From positions 186,001 to 250,000 of the forward strand of contig JANEZZ010000478.1 of NCBI GenBank assembly GCA_026122225.1: a stretch of 64,000 nucleotides of DNA, in the 5' to 3' direction. Below are positions 22,903 through 33,850 of the stretch, in pieces (positions within the stretch are counted from its first letter, which is position 1; each line of letters starts with the position of its first letter). The DNA is from Heloderma charlesbogerti. Lineage: Eukaryota; Chordata; Lepidosauria; Squamata; Helodermatidae. The notes under the pieces were generated by a model. It saw only the letters and a program-made list of their open reading frames with translations, did not search any database and had not been told where the DNA came from. Position numbers and translations under genes: made by a program.

Positions 22903-23119
22903 GATACCCTGGAGAAGATGCTGATGCTAGGGGAAGTGGAAGGCAAACGGAAGAGGGGCCGACTAAGGGCAAGATGGATGGATGATATCCTGGAGGTGAC
23001 GGACTCAACCTTGGGGGAGCTGGGGGTGGCAATGGCCGACAGGAAGCTCTGACGTGGGCTGGTCCATGAAGTCACGAAGAGTCAGAAGCAACTGACCGAA
23101 TAAATAACATACAGATTTT

Positions 23120-23554
23120 AAGAGCCAATTACATTAAAAAAAAACATGAACAGACAATATACACAAGAACATATACCTAAATCAACTACAAACAAGCAAT
23201 CTAAAAGCAAACAACCATAACCATAAGCCATTCCAGGATCAATTAAAACTTATCATATACTGCCAAATGTTTTAGGTGACACCTCTCTTCCTCTACTTTC
23301 TGACAGTCTTAATACAGGCCACATTTCCTCCTTCCTTAGCAAATTGAGTTTTGTGCAACAGTGGCAGTTACGCCATCTCCTCCAAATACATGTGAGCTGA
23401 GATTCTATACCTGCTTACCTGGGAGTAAGCCCTACTGAATTCACTGGGGGTTTTGTTCTGAGTAAATATATACAGGATTGAGCTGTGAATCTACAAGGCC
23501 AGCCCACAACTCTTCCCCACTCACTGCCCACAAGTCAAGGTGCTTAGTATCCAA
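23120..23554. other. Rest of L2-like host element, then fragment of 'gggagtaag' palindromic repeat
   Basis: Just after the BovB TSD, the A-rich sequence (ACATGAACAGACAATAT...) probably belongs to the interrupted L2-like 3' UTR. At 23400-23480, GCTTACCTGGGAGTAAGCC and TTCTGAGTAAATATATACA are the two arms of the short squamate palindromic repeat also seen at 59582-59650. Confidence 0.45.
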
Positions 23555-23690
23555 GGTTGGCAAAGTTATTTGGGCACCTGAGGCAGAAAATCCCACAAAT
23601 ACTATTAGTCACAGTAGTCGTAGTCGTTGTCGTCGTCGTCGTAGTAATAATAATAATACAATAAGTAACTAACCATTTGCTGCCCTTTCA
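23555..23690. repeat. Repeat shared with 56880-57010, with (GTC)n(TAA)n microsatellite
   Basis: GGTTGGCAAAGTTATTTGGG-CACCTGAGGCAGAAAATCC here matches GGTTGGCCACATTGTCTTGG-CACTTGAGGCGGAAAATCC at 56887-56925. A compound microsatellite of GTC/GTA and TAA units occupies 23615-23659. Confidence 0.5.
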
Positions 23691-24604
23691 TGACACCAAA
23701 AATCAACTTCCTCAGACAGCCACTTTACTTTGCCTAAAATTGTAAATAATATAAATGGTTATCTGCCATTTTTACGTCTTACAACCCTGGGCATTTTTAC
23801 TCTGCTGTAATTTTTGTACTGTTTCTTAAGAGTTTACTTGTCCTGGAGGGAAATAATTTTTATATGCTATGGTAGGCTTGATGGTTTTCATCTTTTCTTT
23901 TTGTTTTCTTTTTAAACTCTTAGGGTTATACTGTTGCATGTCAGATTTTAATTTCTGCTGAGGGGAGGATCATTTCTTTGTCAACTCCCCACTGATCTAT
24001 ATGCTCTTAGGGTAACCCCAAATCATGTATTTTTAAAATTCTCTTTGATCCTTTCTCTTTATATCTCATGCATTTCAGTATATTAAGCCATCTTTCTTCT
24101 AGCTGTTTTCAGGTAAAAGAAACTGTAAGAAACTCCAATAAATATAATGCACTAAAGTATATATGTAGTCCCAGTGGGACTTTCAAGCTACAAATAATAT
24201 TTCCACACTGCAAATAAATGTGTCAAGTGGAAATAAATCATTAATTCCCACTGTAGGACTATTGATTTAAATAGCAATGGCATTATAGTCTTCTCTTATC
24301 AAAAATGGAAACCAGTCAGTCAGTAATAATTGACAGATCCATTAGCCAATAATAATCTTGGAAAAATAAACCTTTTTATTCACCCAGGGCCTAACACTTT
24401 GCAGCAAAAAGGAGGACAAATGCATGCTAGCTGCTGCACTTGGTAAATGGCTGCACCAGATTGCAGTGCCACACAGATGTGGTGATACCACAAACATTTC
24501 GCATTGGTGCCCTTATTGGAATTACTTTGCACTGAAAGCAGGGTAAATTCACACCTGCATATCCCCCCACTTGATAACTACAACATTATGATGGCTTCCA
24601 TGTG
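23691..24604. other. No gene recognised
   Basis: AT-rich unique-looking DNA with no recognised coding or repeat similarity. Confidence 0.5.
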
Positions 24605-24871
24605 TTGCCTGATTTAAACATAGGGAGACCAAATGGAAAACATTTCCTCAGGCAAGTGTCCCATGCGTGTCTGCTGCCTGCTATAAAAAAGTGTTTACCA
24701 CATTCAGGGTTAAGAAGCCAGTACTGTGTCCTCCTGGGCCACAGATCATTTTGCCTGCATACTAATGATGCAGGCAAATGACCCATTGTATGATGGTCTT
24801 TTCAAGGAGAGAACAACTGCTTTCCATGAGGCCTTGTAAACGTGGCACTCGTCATGTTTAAATCGGGCCTT
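24605..24871. mobile_element. Palindromic MITE-like element
   Basis: CCTGATTTAAACAT at 24608-24621 pairs with ATGTTTAAATCGGG at 24854-24867. Inside is a 10-bp hairpin, TTGCCTGCAT at 24751-24760 with its complement at 24768-24777. TSDs were not resolved, so the superfamily is open. Confidence 0.4.
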
Positions 24872-25109
24872 TAAAACAGCCAGCATAGATCAAGCACCAT
24901 AGACAGAGCTATCACGCAATTCACAATATTATTCCAGACAATTGATCATTATTCATATTGCCTCATAACTTTACATAGGGTTTTCCTCTTTACAGCATTC
25001 CTAGCAGAACAATAGGGCTGAATCTTGTCCTGTTTTTTATTATTCCAAAACATAACAAAAAAGACCACTGTTCAATCAAACTTAGCATCACCGATGCAAT
25101 GAATATGAA

Positions 25110-25215
25110 TGTGAGCACACTCCGGGAGAGATCAGAGGACAGGAAGGCCTGGCGTGCTATGGTCCATGGGGTCACGAAGAGTCGGACACGACTTAACGAC
25201 TGAACAACAACAACT
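25110..25215 (+). mobile_element. Truncated BovB-type 3' end
   Basis: GACAGGAAGGCCTGGCGTG, GTCCATGGGGTCACGAAG and AGTCGGACACGACTTAACG match the last ~80 bp of the BovB at 19889-23108. It ends in ACAACAACAAC. A Sauria-type SINE shares this 3' end, so a 5'-truncated SINE is an alternative. Confidence 0.8.
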
Positions 25216-25945
25216 ACCCTCTTTAATTCTAAGGATGTTAATGAGTTTCAGCATAAATAGCAGCTCTCAGACCCTCATTCTCCATTCTTTTCTGGACGGG
25301 ATATCTTTTTGCAACTGTTTATAACTAATTGCAATTCTAGCAGCCATTAGAAAATTAATGAACATGTCCCCATTTTGGGGGGGATGGGGGGAGAACCTCA
25401 TTCTTCACATATCCAAAAAGAACAGTGGGTGGTTCATAAGCCAAATTATATCCCATCATTTCATTGATATTTTTGAATATCCTTTCCCTAACGATCTTAG
25501 ACAAACTTTTATATTGATAGATGGGAAATGTACAGAAATGTTTCTCTCTTCAGTGCACAGAGGTACTATGGAATTAGACCATAGTCTGAAGCTATGTAGT
25601 TGATATATAATTTTGAGGCAATAGGCTTATAGCCGAATGTCACCCAACCTTAAATAACTGTATTTACTGAAATATTTTAGGGACATGAAAAATATAAAAG
25701 ATGGCTTAAAAAGGCCAGTAAAGCTATTTTTTCTATAAGTGAGGTTCTGAATTAAAAGTTGGCATTCAAGAAGAAGAAAAAAACAGAAGAATCTGTTCTA
25801 AGCAGAGTCTTGCTATAATAAGCAATGAGGTAAGAAGAATAATTGAACTGCCCCAAGATTATGGAAGATTAATGCTAAGACCATCACAGTAGAACATTCC
25901 AAATATCTGGATTATGACAAAGATTATTCAGAATTTCAGTGAATG
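25216..25945. other. No gene recognised
   Basis: AT-rich unique-looking DNA. Confidence 0.5.
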
Positions 25946-26178
25946 ATTATTTGTTCTTTTACCTGTTTAAGATAATGTGTTCTTTTAATATATTTTTATT
26001 TATTTTATCTTTATAAACACTACCAAAATTACCAACAACCTACTCAGTACTTCAGTTCTTATTCATACAATATTTTAGTTAGGACACCATAATAACAGAA
26101 AGAGAAGAAAGAAAGGAAAATAAATAAATAAATAAAAATATAAAAATTATTTATTATTTTACCTGTTTAAGATAATGT
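25946..26178. mobile_element. Insertion flanked by a 33-bp direct repeat
   Basis: The 33-bp segment 25946-25978 (core TTTTACCTGTTTAAGATAAT) recurs at 26146-26178 with two mismatches. The 167 bp between ends in an A-rich AAATAAATAAATAAA stretch. A long target duplication plus an A-rich 3' end fits target-primed retroposition. The inserted sequence itself was not recognised. Confidence 0.5.
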
Positions 26179-26828
26179 TGATGCAGTATTGCACAAATTG
26201 TCCACCTGTAGACAGGTTCTGAATTTACAAAATACCATATCTTAATATACACCGGTGTATTTCATTTCTACTTCCATACAAATAGTTGGTTTCATTGCAA
26301 TAGATCCAGTGATATGGACAACTTCTTTTTTTTTAAGCCCCTAAACAGAAGGTATTTGCAAACAATTAAGCTAGATAATTCTGGATTAGTTTTAATTAAA
26401 TCACTGTCTTTGTTTAATACCCTTTGTGATACTTTGTAAATGAGTTTTAGATAATCTTGAGATGCAACAGTTAATCTTTCCTCCTGATTGCCTCCTTATA
26501 GCACCCTAATTAAATCTTGCTGTTGACACTTTTTCACCTACTGCTAGTGCTGGTAAATCTCTGTATTTAGGTCACCTCCAGTCTCTTTGGCTTTATGCTC
26601 CCATTTATGCTGCTTAAAATAGAAACATTCATAAATATAAAGGAAACCTATGGCACACACACACACACACACACACCCTTAGGTACAAATCAAATACTTA
26701 AGTAGAATCCATCCTTAGAATAGCAGCCTATAGTTTTAAATTCTTCATTGCAAGGAATTGCACGCTCTCCCTTGATCTTTAGATAAAGTAGTTGGTGCAA
26801 TGAACTGAGTAGTCAGCTGGCACACTAA
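26179..26828. other. No gene recognised; contains a (CA)n microsatellite
   Basis: AT-rich DNA with a CA repeat at 26654-26677. Confidence 0.5.
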
Positions 26829-26890
26829 AGGCGCAATCCTATGCATGTTTAGGCCCTTTTTTCTGTCTAAACATGCATAGGATTGCACCC
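26829..26890. mobile_element. Minimal 62-bp Harbinger-like hairpin with TAA flanks (family H)
   Basis: Consists of little more than its two TIRs, GGCGCAATCCTATGCATG and CATGCATAGGATTGCACCC, joined by a short T-rich loop. TAA lies on each side (26826-26828 and 26891-26893). It is the shortest family member in the window. Confidence 0.75.
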
Positions 26891-26893
26891 TAA

Positions 26894-27215
26894 GATTGCA
26901 GTCCTATACACAGTTACATCTACACTTCATGTATATCGATACGATCCCATCACGGTGACACTAAATCCCTCTGGTGCATTTATACCTCGTCACAACACAC
27001 AATGACATCTGTTACATTTTATTGCAATACAGAATAAAAAGTGGGAAATAACGCTAGAAAAGCCATATACAGAATGCCATATAACGTGCCCCAACAGTTA
27101 TCAGTGCACTTCAGTGCCGATAAAAAGCACTAGTGTAGATCTAGCCCTGGAAGTAAGCAGCCCCATTGAGTTCAAAGAGACTTACTCTGAGTAAACATGT
27201 ATAAGAGCGTGTGGT
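26894..27215. repeat. Palindromic repeat interrupted by a second element
   Basis: The left end GCAGTCCTATACACAGTTAC and the right part GGAAGTAAGCAGCCCCATTG / AGACTTACTCTGAGTAAAC are pieces of the 'gggagtaag' repeat. Between them 26921-27147 begins ATCTACACTTCATG and ends AGTGTAGATCTAGCCCTG, a likely separate inverted-repeat insertion. TSDs could not be fixed. Confidence 0.4.
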
Positions 27216-27230
27216 AAGAAAGCAGATTTA

Positions 27231-27300
27231 GGGCGCAATCCTATGCATGTTTAGGCAGAAAAATGTCCTACACCTCCAAGCCTGCCCCAGCCAGCATAGT
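27231..27300. mobile_element. Left half of a Harbinger-like MITE (family H)
   Basis: GGGCGCAATCCTATGCATG after TTA, followed by the CTGCCCCAGCCAGCAT interior. The right TIR is absent. Confidence 0.55.
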
Positions 27301-27711
27301 TTAGCATGCACCCCTAGAAACAGCCAAATGTACTGATGAGCAAAAGGGTGTTTTATTATACTAAAAATACCTGTTACAAGTCTTTTAGAATAACTTTTCC
27401 CAGCACATTCTGTCCAAGGGCCATAGCAATTTATTAATTAGGAAACTGAGCAGTTGAATTAGGCATATCTCTATATAATCTGACTTTACATTTATTAAAT
27501 GGAAAATGTGCTTGATGTCCCTTCAGCATGAAGGGAGGATAGCATATGTGTTAGTACCTGTAGCAGACATTCTGTTACCTCTGCAGTTATGTATTGTCTT
27601 GTTTGACAAATAGAAAATCCTACTGCTGTTCTGTTACGTTTATATGGATAATGAAACGTAAGGTAGCTACAAAAGAAGAGACTAGAAAGAATAGAAGAGA
27701 CTAGAGAGCCA
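27301..27711. other. No gene recognised
   Basis: AT-rich unique-looking DNA upstream of LINE copy B. Confidence 0.45.
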
Positions 27712-28969
27712 GGGCCTGCAGGAGAAGCCACCACCACTGGTGAAGAGGTGTGCCTGCTGCTGCTGCTGCTGCTGCCACCACCACCAGGCCTTCCCTGTAG
27801 ACTTCTGCCTGGCAGATCGCCAGTCCCTGCAGGACCAGGCCCCCAGGTACCGAGCCAGCTGTGCTGCTCCACCTGCCCCTCCCTGGAGGGGCTACATAAG
27901 CTGGCTGGCTGACATAATCTGGGAGAGCCAGGGCCTGCAGGAGAAGTTGCCACTGCCTTCCCTGTGGACTTCTGCCTGGGATTATTTTTAAGAGGATTTT
28001 AATTGTTTTGTTTGTGGGGGGTTGTTGTGTTTTTAGGGGTGGGTAGCCTGCCTGATAGGCGGGAGCGAGGGGGCATGGGTCCACCTGATGGAGGCAGTGG
28101 GGGGAGTTTTGGGGGCCAGAATATACTGAGGCTGGGTGGCAGGTGCTGGTGGAGTGCTAGGGGCAGGCCATGCCAGGTAAGGGGAACAAGGGAGAGATGT
28201 GTAATATCTGTCCCCTGCTCTGGGCCTGTCTGGAGCCAAAGGATGGTTGGGGGAGGTGTGACCCCATCTTCTGGCCTTCGTTTGCTGCTCTGCAATGCCA
28301 GGTCTGTTACCCAGAAAACCTCCCTCATCCATGAAATGATCCTGGATGAGGGTGCAGACCTGGCATGTATTATGGAGACCTGGCTGGCCGAGGCTGCTGC
28401 TCCAAACCTTGCAGCCATGTGTCCAGCTGGATTTTCGTATGCACAGCAGCTGAGGGCTGGGGATCGGGGAGGGGGAGTGGCTGTTACCTACCAAGAGTCC
28501 TTGGTCTTCACCAGACCCCCTCTCCAGGAGGCCAAGGTTGCTGAGTGCATGTATTGGAGGTTGGGCCCGAAGGGCAGTCTGGGGATTCTGCTTGTGTACC
28601 GTCCACCCCGCTGACTCCCTGGCTGAGGTACTTGAGGTGGTCTCTGATGTGCGTGTACAGTCCCCTAACTTATTGGTGTTGGGGGACTTCAATGTACACT
28701 CAGATGACATCCTCACGAGGGCACCTCGGGACTTCATGGAGACCATGGCCTCCTGGGAGTTGCACCCTATTCCAACTGGGACCACCCATGTAGCCGGTCA
28801 TGCACTAGACCTTGTGTTTCTTTCTGGAGAAGTGGGGAGTGATCTGGAAATCGGGGGTATATCCACCACCCCCTTGTCATGGTCAGATCATTATCTGGTG
28901 ACGTTGGACTTCTCGGTTCCACAACCCCTCTGCAGGGGTGGAGGACCCATTAAAATGGTCCACCCCAGG
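27712..28969 (+). mobile_element. L2/CR1-superfamily LINE, copy B (5' part)
   Basis: Begins with the GC-rich 5' region (GAGAGCCAGGGCCTGCAGG, repeated at 27921) containing (CTG)n, then the leader GGTGGGTAGCCTGCCTGAT and the endonuclease. It stops at CACCCCAGGC, where copies A and C continue into the linker before the RT. Beyond that point unrelated LTR-like sequence begins. Confidence 0.88.
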
Positions 28970-29008
28970 CGAGCGGCACCAAATGGAGGGCGCAGAAAGG
29001 AGGCGTAG
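28220..29008 (+). pseudogene. LINE endonuclease of copy B, frameshifted
   Basis: Frames 28003-28614 and 28538-29008 are the two halves of one endonuclease. The first has NARSVTQKTSLI, ETWL (as METWL) and GGGVAV, ending at VYRPPR; the second resumes with DSLAEVLEVVSDV, GDFNVH and WSDHYLV. A deletion around 28612 relative to copy A causes the shift. The last ~13 codons read into the LTR-like sequence. Confidence 0.85.
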
Positions 29009-29282
29009 TGCCCGGTTGGCGCGCAAACAATGGCTGCACCCAGAGGATCCAAGGGAAAAGGGGAGGGACTCTCCCTAGTCCTTAAGTTCAGGGGTCTGCC
29101 AGTAATTCCCTTTCAAACAGGGACCAACTGTTCCAACTTAGGGCATAGGTACTACGCTGCTCAGATCTAGTTGCTAGAGTTGTTAAGTTGTAAAAGAAGA
29201 ATAAAACTTTGAAAGGAATCCCTTTGTGTCTGGACTTGGCTACTGGATTAGACTGAGAGAGGCCTCCAAGGAGCCCTTGACA
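28970..29282 (+). mobile_element. LTR 3' part fused to LINE copy B
   Basis: AATAAAACTTTGAAAGG at 29200 and the terminal CCTTGACA match the LTR end at 1-87. The upstream part includes CAAGGGAAAAGGGGAGGG and CTCAGATCTAGTTGC. No TG-start or TSD was found and the LINE does not resume afterwards, so the junction is not a simple solo-LTR insertion. Confidence 0.55.
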
Positions 29283-30667
29283 AAACTCAACCAAATTCTC
29301 CATCCCCTCCACCCCCACCCCTCATCTTCAGTATTTAAAGAAATGGAATCAAAAGACACTATTTGAGGAGATAGAATGTCTGCATCTCCGAAACCTGAAC
29401 AAATCCTTGTGCAGGGTCTAGCTTTGGTTCTGGTTGCTTCAGAGGGAAGCCTGCTTCACCTTGGGTAGCACCAGAGACTGTCCTGAAGGGTCCCAAATTG
29501 GATTGGGCTTTGGACTTTGGCCAAATGCAATGCACATTCCTATGATCTATCATGGAAGTAGAAGAGTCAAATGGCACATATAGCATGCCTGTAACACCAA
29601 GGATAACCCAGTACAGTAACTCCCCCCCCCATGCAAATACATCCTTTTAGCACGAGCATAGACACATCTAAGCCCAACTGGATTTACTTCCAGGTAAGTA
29701 TGTACAGGACTGCAGCCTTAATGTGATTTTCAGAATCTGCCCTTAGCCTCATACACTTCTAAATTTATCTGGCTACAGCAATAAATATGCGTGCATATGA
29801 ACCCCAACCTTTCTAATTGTCTTGTCATCAGTAATAGAACCAGATGAATTCAGTATAAGGAATGTCTGTGTGCAACGCCAAAGATATTTGAATCACATTT
29901 TCAGTTTCCAAGATATATTTTGCATTTACACCCAGGAAGTAGCTGAGAAAGCTGGTCGTCGCACCTTGGGTTGGGCAGGGGACTGAAGACAGCACTCTTG
30001 CCAGTCTTTAGTGCCCAGATCCCTCTTGATGTGATTGACATTGAGAAAGGGATTGCCTGCTTCTTCCTTGCCCCATATAGATGCAGTATAATCCAGATAA
30101 TTTCACAGTGGCGGGCATCAACAGGTGGGCAGGGTTTTTTTTTCCCAATATTATTGTAAATATAAGCAGTTCTATTAATGGTGATGCCAGATGCTTTAGT
30201 ATTCAAAGAATGTCACTCTCTGTGTCGAACTTAGCCTAGAAAACTCCCAGCCCTTGGAGTCCAGAAACTGTCTTATTCTCTGTTCAGTGCCAAAGATTCT
30301 CTCAGAATGTGTGGGTAATAAATGATCATCCTTTTGTTAGTTCACCATGCACATGCTGGGAGACTTCACATCCTACTGCCAACAATAATAGGGACATTTT
30401 CATTTCAGATACTCTGGAGAATATCTGTAGGGGTTCTTGATGTCAGGAAGTTTGTCGAAGGACTGTCTGTTCAAGTTATGTGCAGCTGATATTCTTTGTT
30501 CTAATCTCCCTAAGTACATTTTCATCAAATGGTTAGCTACAGGCACAAGTGAAAATGGCAGGCATTCATGAGAGACATTTCATGAGGTGTGGGGGGGGGG
30601 AGCCATCATGAAAGGCTTCTCCTCTACAGGTGAAAGGATTCTTCTGTTTCTCTCTCATACCTATTAC

Positions 30668-30669
<2 letters not shown>
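29283..30669. other. No gene recognised; fragment of palindromic repeat at 29665-29722
   Basis: Mostly unique-looking DNA. ATTTACTTCCAGGTAAGTATG at the cited place belongs to the 'gggagtaag' family. Frames at 29901-30206 and 29971-30159 are mutually antisense and unrecognised. Confidence 0.4.

Positions 30670-30714
<45 letters not shown>
30670..30714. repeat. (CA)n microsatellite, ~22 units
   Basis: Uninterrupted CA repeat, the longest dinucleotide tract of its kind in the window apart from 62890-62958. Confidence 0.97.
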
Positions 30715-30716
<2 letters not shown>

Positions 30717-30884
30717 CTCTCCACCCATACCACTTTCATTACCACTAATGAAATTCTCTCCAGCTGTCCTCTGGAGACCTCACTCCTAAACTCAGCCATG
30801 CCTAGGGATCATGGATCAAAAACCTGGCTGCAGCATTTTGCACCAGCCTTTTCCCAGCCTTTTCAGAGGCAGCCCCTGGTAGAT

Positions 30885-31035
30885 TCCCATGCATCTCCAG
30901 TTAGGCTCTCAGACAGGGCAGCTGAGAAAGGGACTTGCCTGTTTTCTTGGAGAGCTGCTATCAGTTCAACAACAGACAATACTGTGCTCAATGGACCAAC
31001 AGTCTGGCTTAGTATAAGGCAGCGTCATATGAGTT
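30885..31035 (+). mobile_element. Squamate SINE-like repeat, 3' part
   Basis: CATGCATCTCCAGTTAGG, GACAATACTGTGCTCAATGG, and CTTAGTATAAGGCAGCGTC follow the layout of a widespread squamate interspersed repeat that I recall as ending GTATAAGGCAGCTTCATATG. The promoter-bearing head is missing. Family naming is from memory and unsure. Confidence 0.5.
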
Positions 31036-32362
31036 TTGGAAACAATCTTGAATTCTTAGAATTTTTCACAACCAAACAGAAACTGTTGAATTACTTTGTT
31101 CGTATATGTTAATTCAGTATGCGCCCAGCACTGAAGATTAAAGAACCTCGCAATGTTAGCAGGTAGTGAAGAGATTAAGAACTATGTGTTTTGGGAGGAG
31201 GGGGATATCTGGTCAGTAAGCAAGGACAAAAGGCAATTCCCTTTCCCCATGGAATTTTTGAGAATGGCATTTTTGAGGGGAGGGGAACGCACAGCATTTG
31301 AAGTACAAGTCTCCTCATGCATTCATTTGTGGCGGACATTTCCTGCTGTTTGCTTCACTGATAGGGCTTTTTGCAAAAGACACATCTGAGAATGAAAGTC
31401 TTTGCCTGAATAATAAATAATGACCTCCTCCTTCTTCTTCCTCTCCTTTCATTATGGTCTTGAATTTGCTTCCATTACAGATGTGAATAGGGACATCTAT
31501 CTGTTCCCTCAAATTAGAGAGAGACATCAAGGCTTTATTACAATTACAGTACATCCATTTACTGCAATGGGATTTGAATGGGAGCCGCTATAGAAGCAAT
31601 CATATTCATAACCACCTATGAAGATTATTTGAATGCAAGGTAGCCTGCTATTCAAGACAGCCAAGACAGCAGTCATGGTGGTGGATGGCTTAAGATATTC
31701 AGTGTGTTGCATATGAGAAAAAATGAGGCAGTTCAGTCCCAGGCATAATTGACAACGATTCTTTACTGGAGCATCTGGAAGGAGAGATAGGATAGGGATC
31801 GTTTCATTTTTGTTGCTTTAAAGCATTCTCGCATGACATTCACTGTCCTTGATGTATCCTATCCCTTCTGTTAGTGATGAATTGCACCACGCACTGCTGG
31901 CTCCCCTTGACTGGTTTCAGCAGATATTTTATTCAAAAGACATTTTCGCATTACCTATTCCCTATCCTCCCCCCCCGCCATGTCAATTTGCTTTCATTAA
32001 GCTTACATCAGGGAAGCTTGTATTCAAAGGGGTCTTCTTTACCATTCTCCTGGAGTCTTTTCAACATTTTAATTCTGAAGTCTGAAGGGTGTCTCTCTAA
32101 GGAATGATGAGTAATTTTTAGGAGAGACACTAGCTTCTTTCAGACACTTTTCTGTACAGGTTTGGCTTGAGTATTTTTTTGGACCAGCAGTCAAGGTATG
32201 ATCTTCATCTACTAAATTGATGTTCTGCAGATCGATGGCTGCCATCAGTTCTCTCATGTCTTCTTTTCTTTTCAGCTCCCTCTTTTCAGAACTGTTAAGC
32301 TGTGAAGGTTTGAGGCCTAGAGAGACAAGGAAAACAGTCCAGCCTAGAGGCCTGGAGTTTTT
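31036..32362. other. No gene recognised
   Basis: Unique-looking DNA. The frames at 31153-31389, 31315-31554 and 31849-32107 overlap one another and show no domain. Confidence 0.45.
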
Positions 32363-32833
32363 TGTTGGGAGGGGGTATCCCTAAGCGGAGTTGTTTCATT
32401 TCCCCAAGCTTCATTTCTTCAGGTTTGAAACAGTACTTTTGGTTTTGAAGGAGGAGGGTATAAAAAGAGTGAGAAAGCCAGTAAGGTCAGAGTCAGAGAG
32501 ACCAGAGCACAAAGAGGGAGCAGGAAGAAGCAGCCTGAAGTACAACTAGGGTAAAGGAATTTGCATTTTGCAACTTTTATATTCTCTTAATGCCTTTTGT
32601 ATCACTCAGCTCTATTGTGTAAATACCTTTAGTTGTGATTTGCTTGCTTTAATTTACCAGTAAACTTTTGGGGTTAAACCCTTGGTCTAGAGTGTCAATC
32701 ATGCCATGCCTACAGCCTAAACCCCATGTTATTGGAAAGGGGAAGGTAAAAGAAGGAAGGTGGGACTCCTAAGGGGGCAAGAGATCCTTAAGGAGTTCCT
32801 CAGGGGGTTCAGATCATAGGTAGAACCCTGACA
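32363..32833 (+). mobile_element. Candidate ERV-type LTR with TATA box
   Basis: Starts TGTTGGGAGGGGG and ends AACCCTGACA. A TATAAAAAG box at 32460-32468 sits about 100 bp inside, followed by GAGA-rich sequence, CCAGTAAACTTTTGGGG and a GGTCTAGAGTG segment. That order fits U3-R-U5. The 5-bp flanks do not match, so the left boundary is uncertain and a solo origin is unproven. Confidence 0.5.
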
Positions 32834-33734
32834 TAAGCACATGATGGAATTCTGTGGCCTGTCCTAGGACCACAGAAGACACTGAAAGGGCAACCAATAT
32901 GGAGGTCTTTGCATAGATTCTCACAACCACCTTTTCCACCACAAGGTGACTTTCTGACTGTCCTCACAGTGGATATCCAAGAAGATTCATGGGAAAGATA
33001 ATGGGTGAGACCCAACATTATTACTCTCTGAATGGGAGGAACCTCCATTCATGGAAGGAGAGTTGTGCTCACAGAAGAAGCCCTTCTGTGAGTCAACTCC
33101 TTCAGTGAACAGAAGCTCCTTCCATTCATGAAACTGGAACCCACCCAATGTTCCTAGGCTGTTATTTTCCAAATAGTAAAAAATGTGGCACTGGCTAGAA
33201 AAGGGGAGCTATTTGCATTCTTCTCTCTTTCTTTCACAAGTACAATTATATGTTTATCATTAAGTGAATTGAAAAAAAATCTGGCAAAAGCTTATCAGTA
33301 GCAGGACAGTGTTTTAGAAAACTGCAGTGGAATAAACTCAAGAGACTGAATGGGTACATGCCAATCTGATACAAGAAAGAATCTGAGATGAAAGATGGAC
33401 TGCAATTGTCAGTGACACTGCTGGGAATGAGATCCTGTAGAAAGTGATAAGGGCTATTTGCACTGGAAGCTAAGAAATATTCCCAGAGCTGATCAACAAT
33501 TCAAATGAAAGTTTTCTATGTTAGATGTCTCTTTAAAGGTTCCAGGATGGTAGTCCTTAAACATTATGGGGAAATTACATTTGAAATAATATATGGAAAT
33601 CATTGATGGATTCAAAACTCTAAAGGGGAAGGGCAAGATAGAGATGTGTGTAGAATTATATTAAGGGTGTTAGGAATGTGTGTGGCATATGGCAGAAAAT
33701 TCCATATTAGGGTATTAGTCCTATTTCTAGCAAC
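32834..33734. other. No gene recognised; imperfect palindrome near 32990-33160
   Basis: GGGTGAGACCCAACATTATT...GAACCTCCATTCATGG and CCTTCCATTCATGAAAC...AACCCACCCAATGTT suggest a diverged inverted repeat. No coding similarity. Confidence 0.35.
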
Positions 33735-33850
33735 AGAGGCCATCGCTTCTGATGCACATGCTTTGCATCAGAGGGTACCAAGTTCTTCTGTTAAAAGGAT
33801 ATTGGGTAACAGGGCTGAAAAATATATCTCCCTGAAGTCAGTGCTGACAT
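33735..33850 (+). mobile_element. Squamate SINE-like repeat, 5' part
   Basis: GATGCACATGCTTTGCATCAG, GGTACCAAGTTC and AGTCAGTGCTGACATGG follow the first half of the same repeat family as 30885-31035. The GGTxCxAAGTTC block sits where a tRNA-type B box would be. Strongly decayed. Confidence 0.4.

Larger units (their letters stand above)
19878..23119 (+). mobile_element. BovB (RTE clade) LINE, full-length 3,220 bp, exact 11-bp TSD
   Basis: The element is 19889-23108, flanked by a perfect ATACAGATTTT at 19878-19888 and 23109-23119. BovB is an RTE-clade retrotransposon of squamates and ruminants. It has an endonuclease region (20270-21300), a reverse transcriptase (21310-22900), and a 3' end containing GTCACGAAGAGTCAGAAGC, matched by the fragment at 25126-25202. 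The coding region carries in-frame stops near 20762, 20887, 21906, 21939 and 22901 and frameshifts near 21285, 21555 and 22520, so it is dead but only moderately diverged. It has no poly(A) tail; its 3' end is a short AATAAATAAC-like repeat, as expected for RTE elements. Confidence 0.93.

Noticed and set aside
28970..29282. Simple solo LTR inserted in LINE copy B
   Set aside because: There is no TG start, no TSD, and the LINE does not resume after it.
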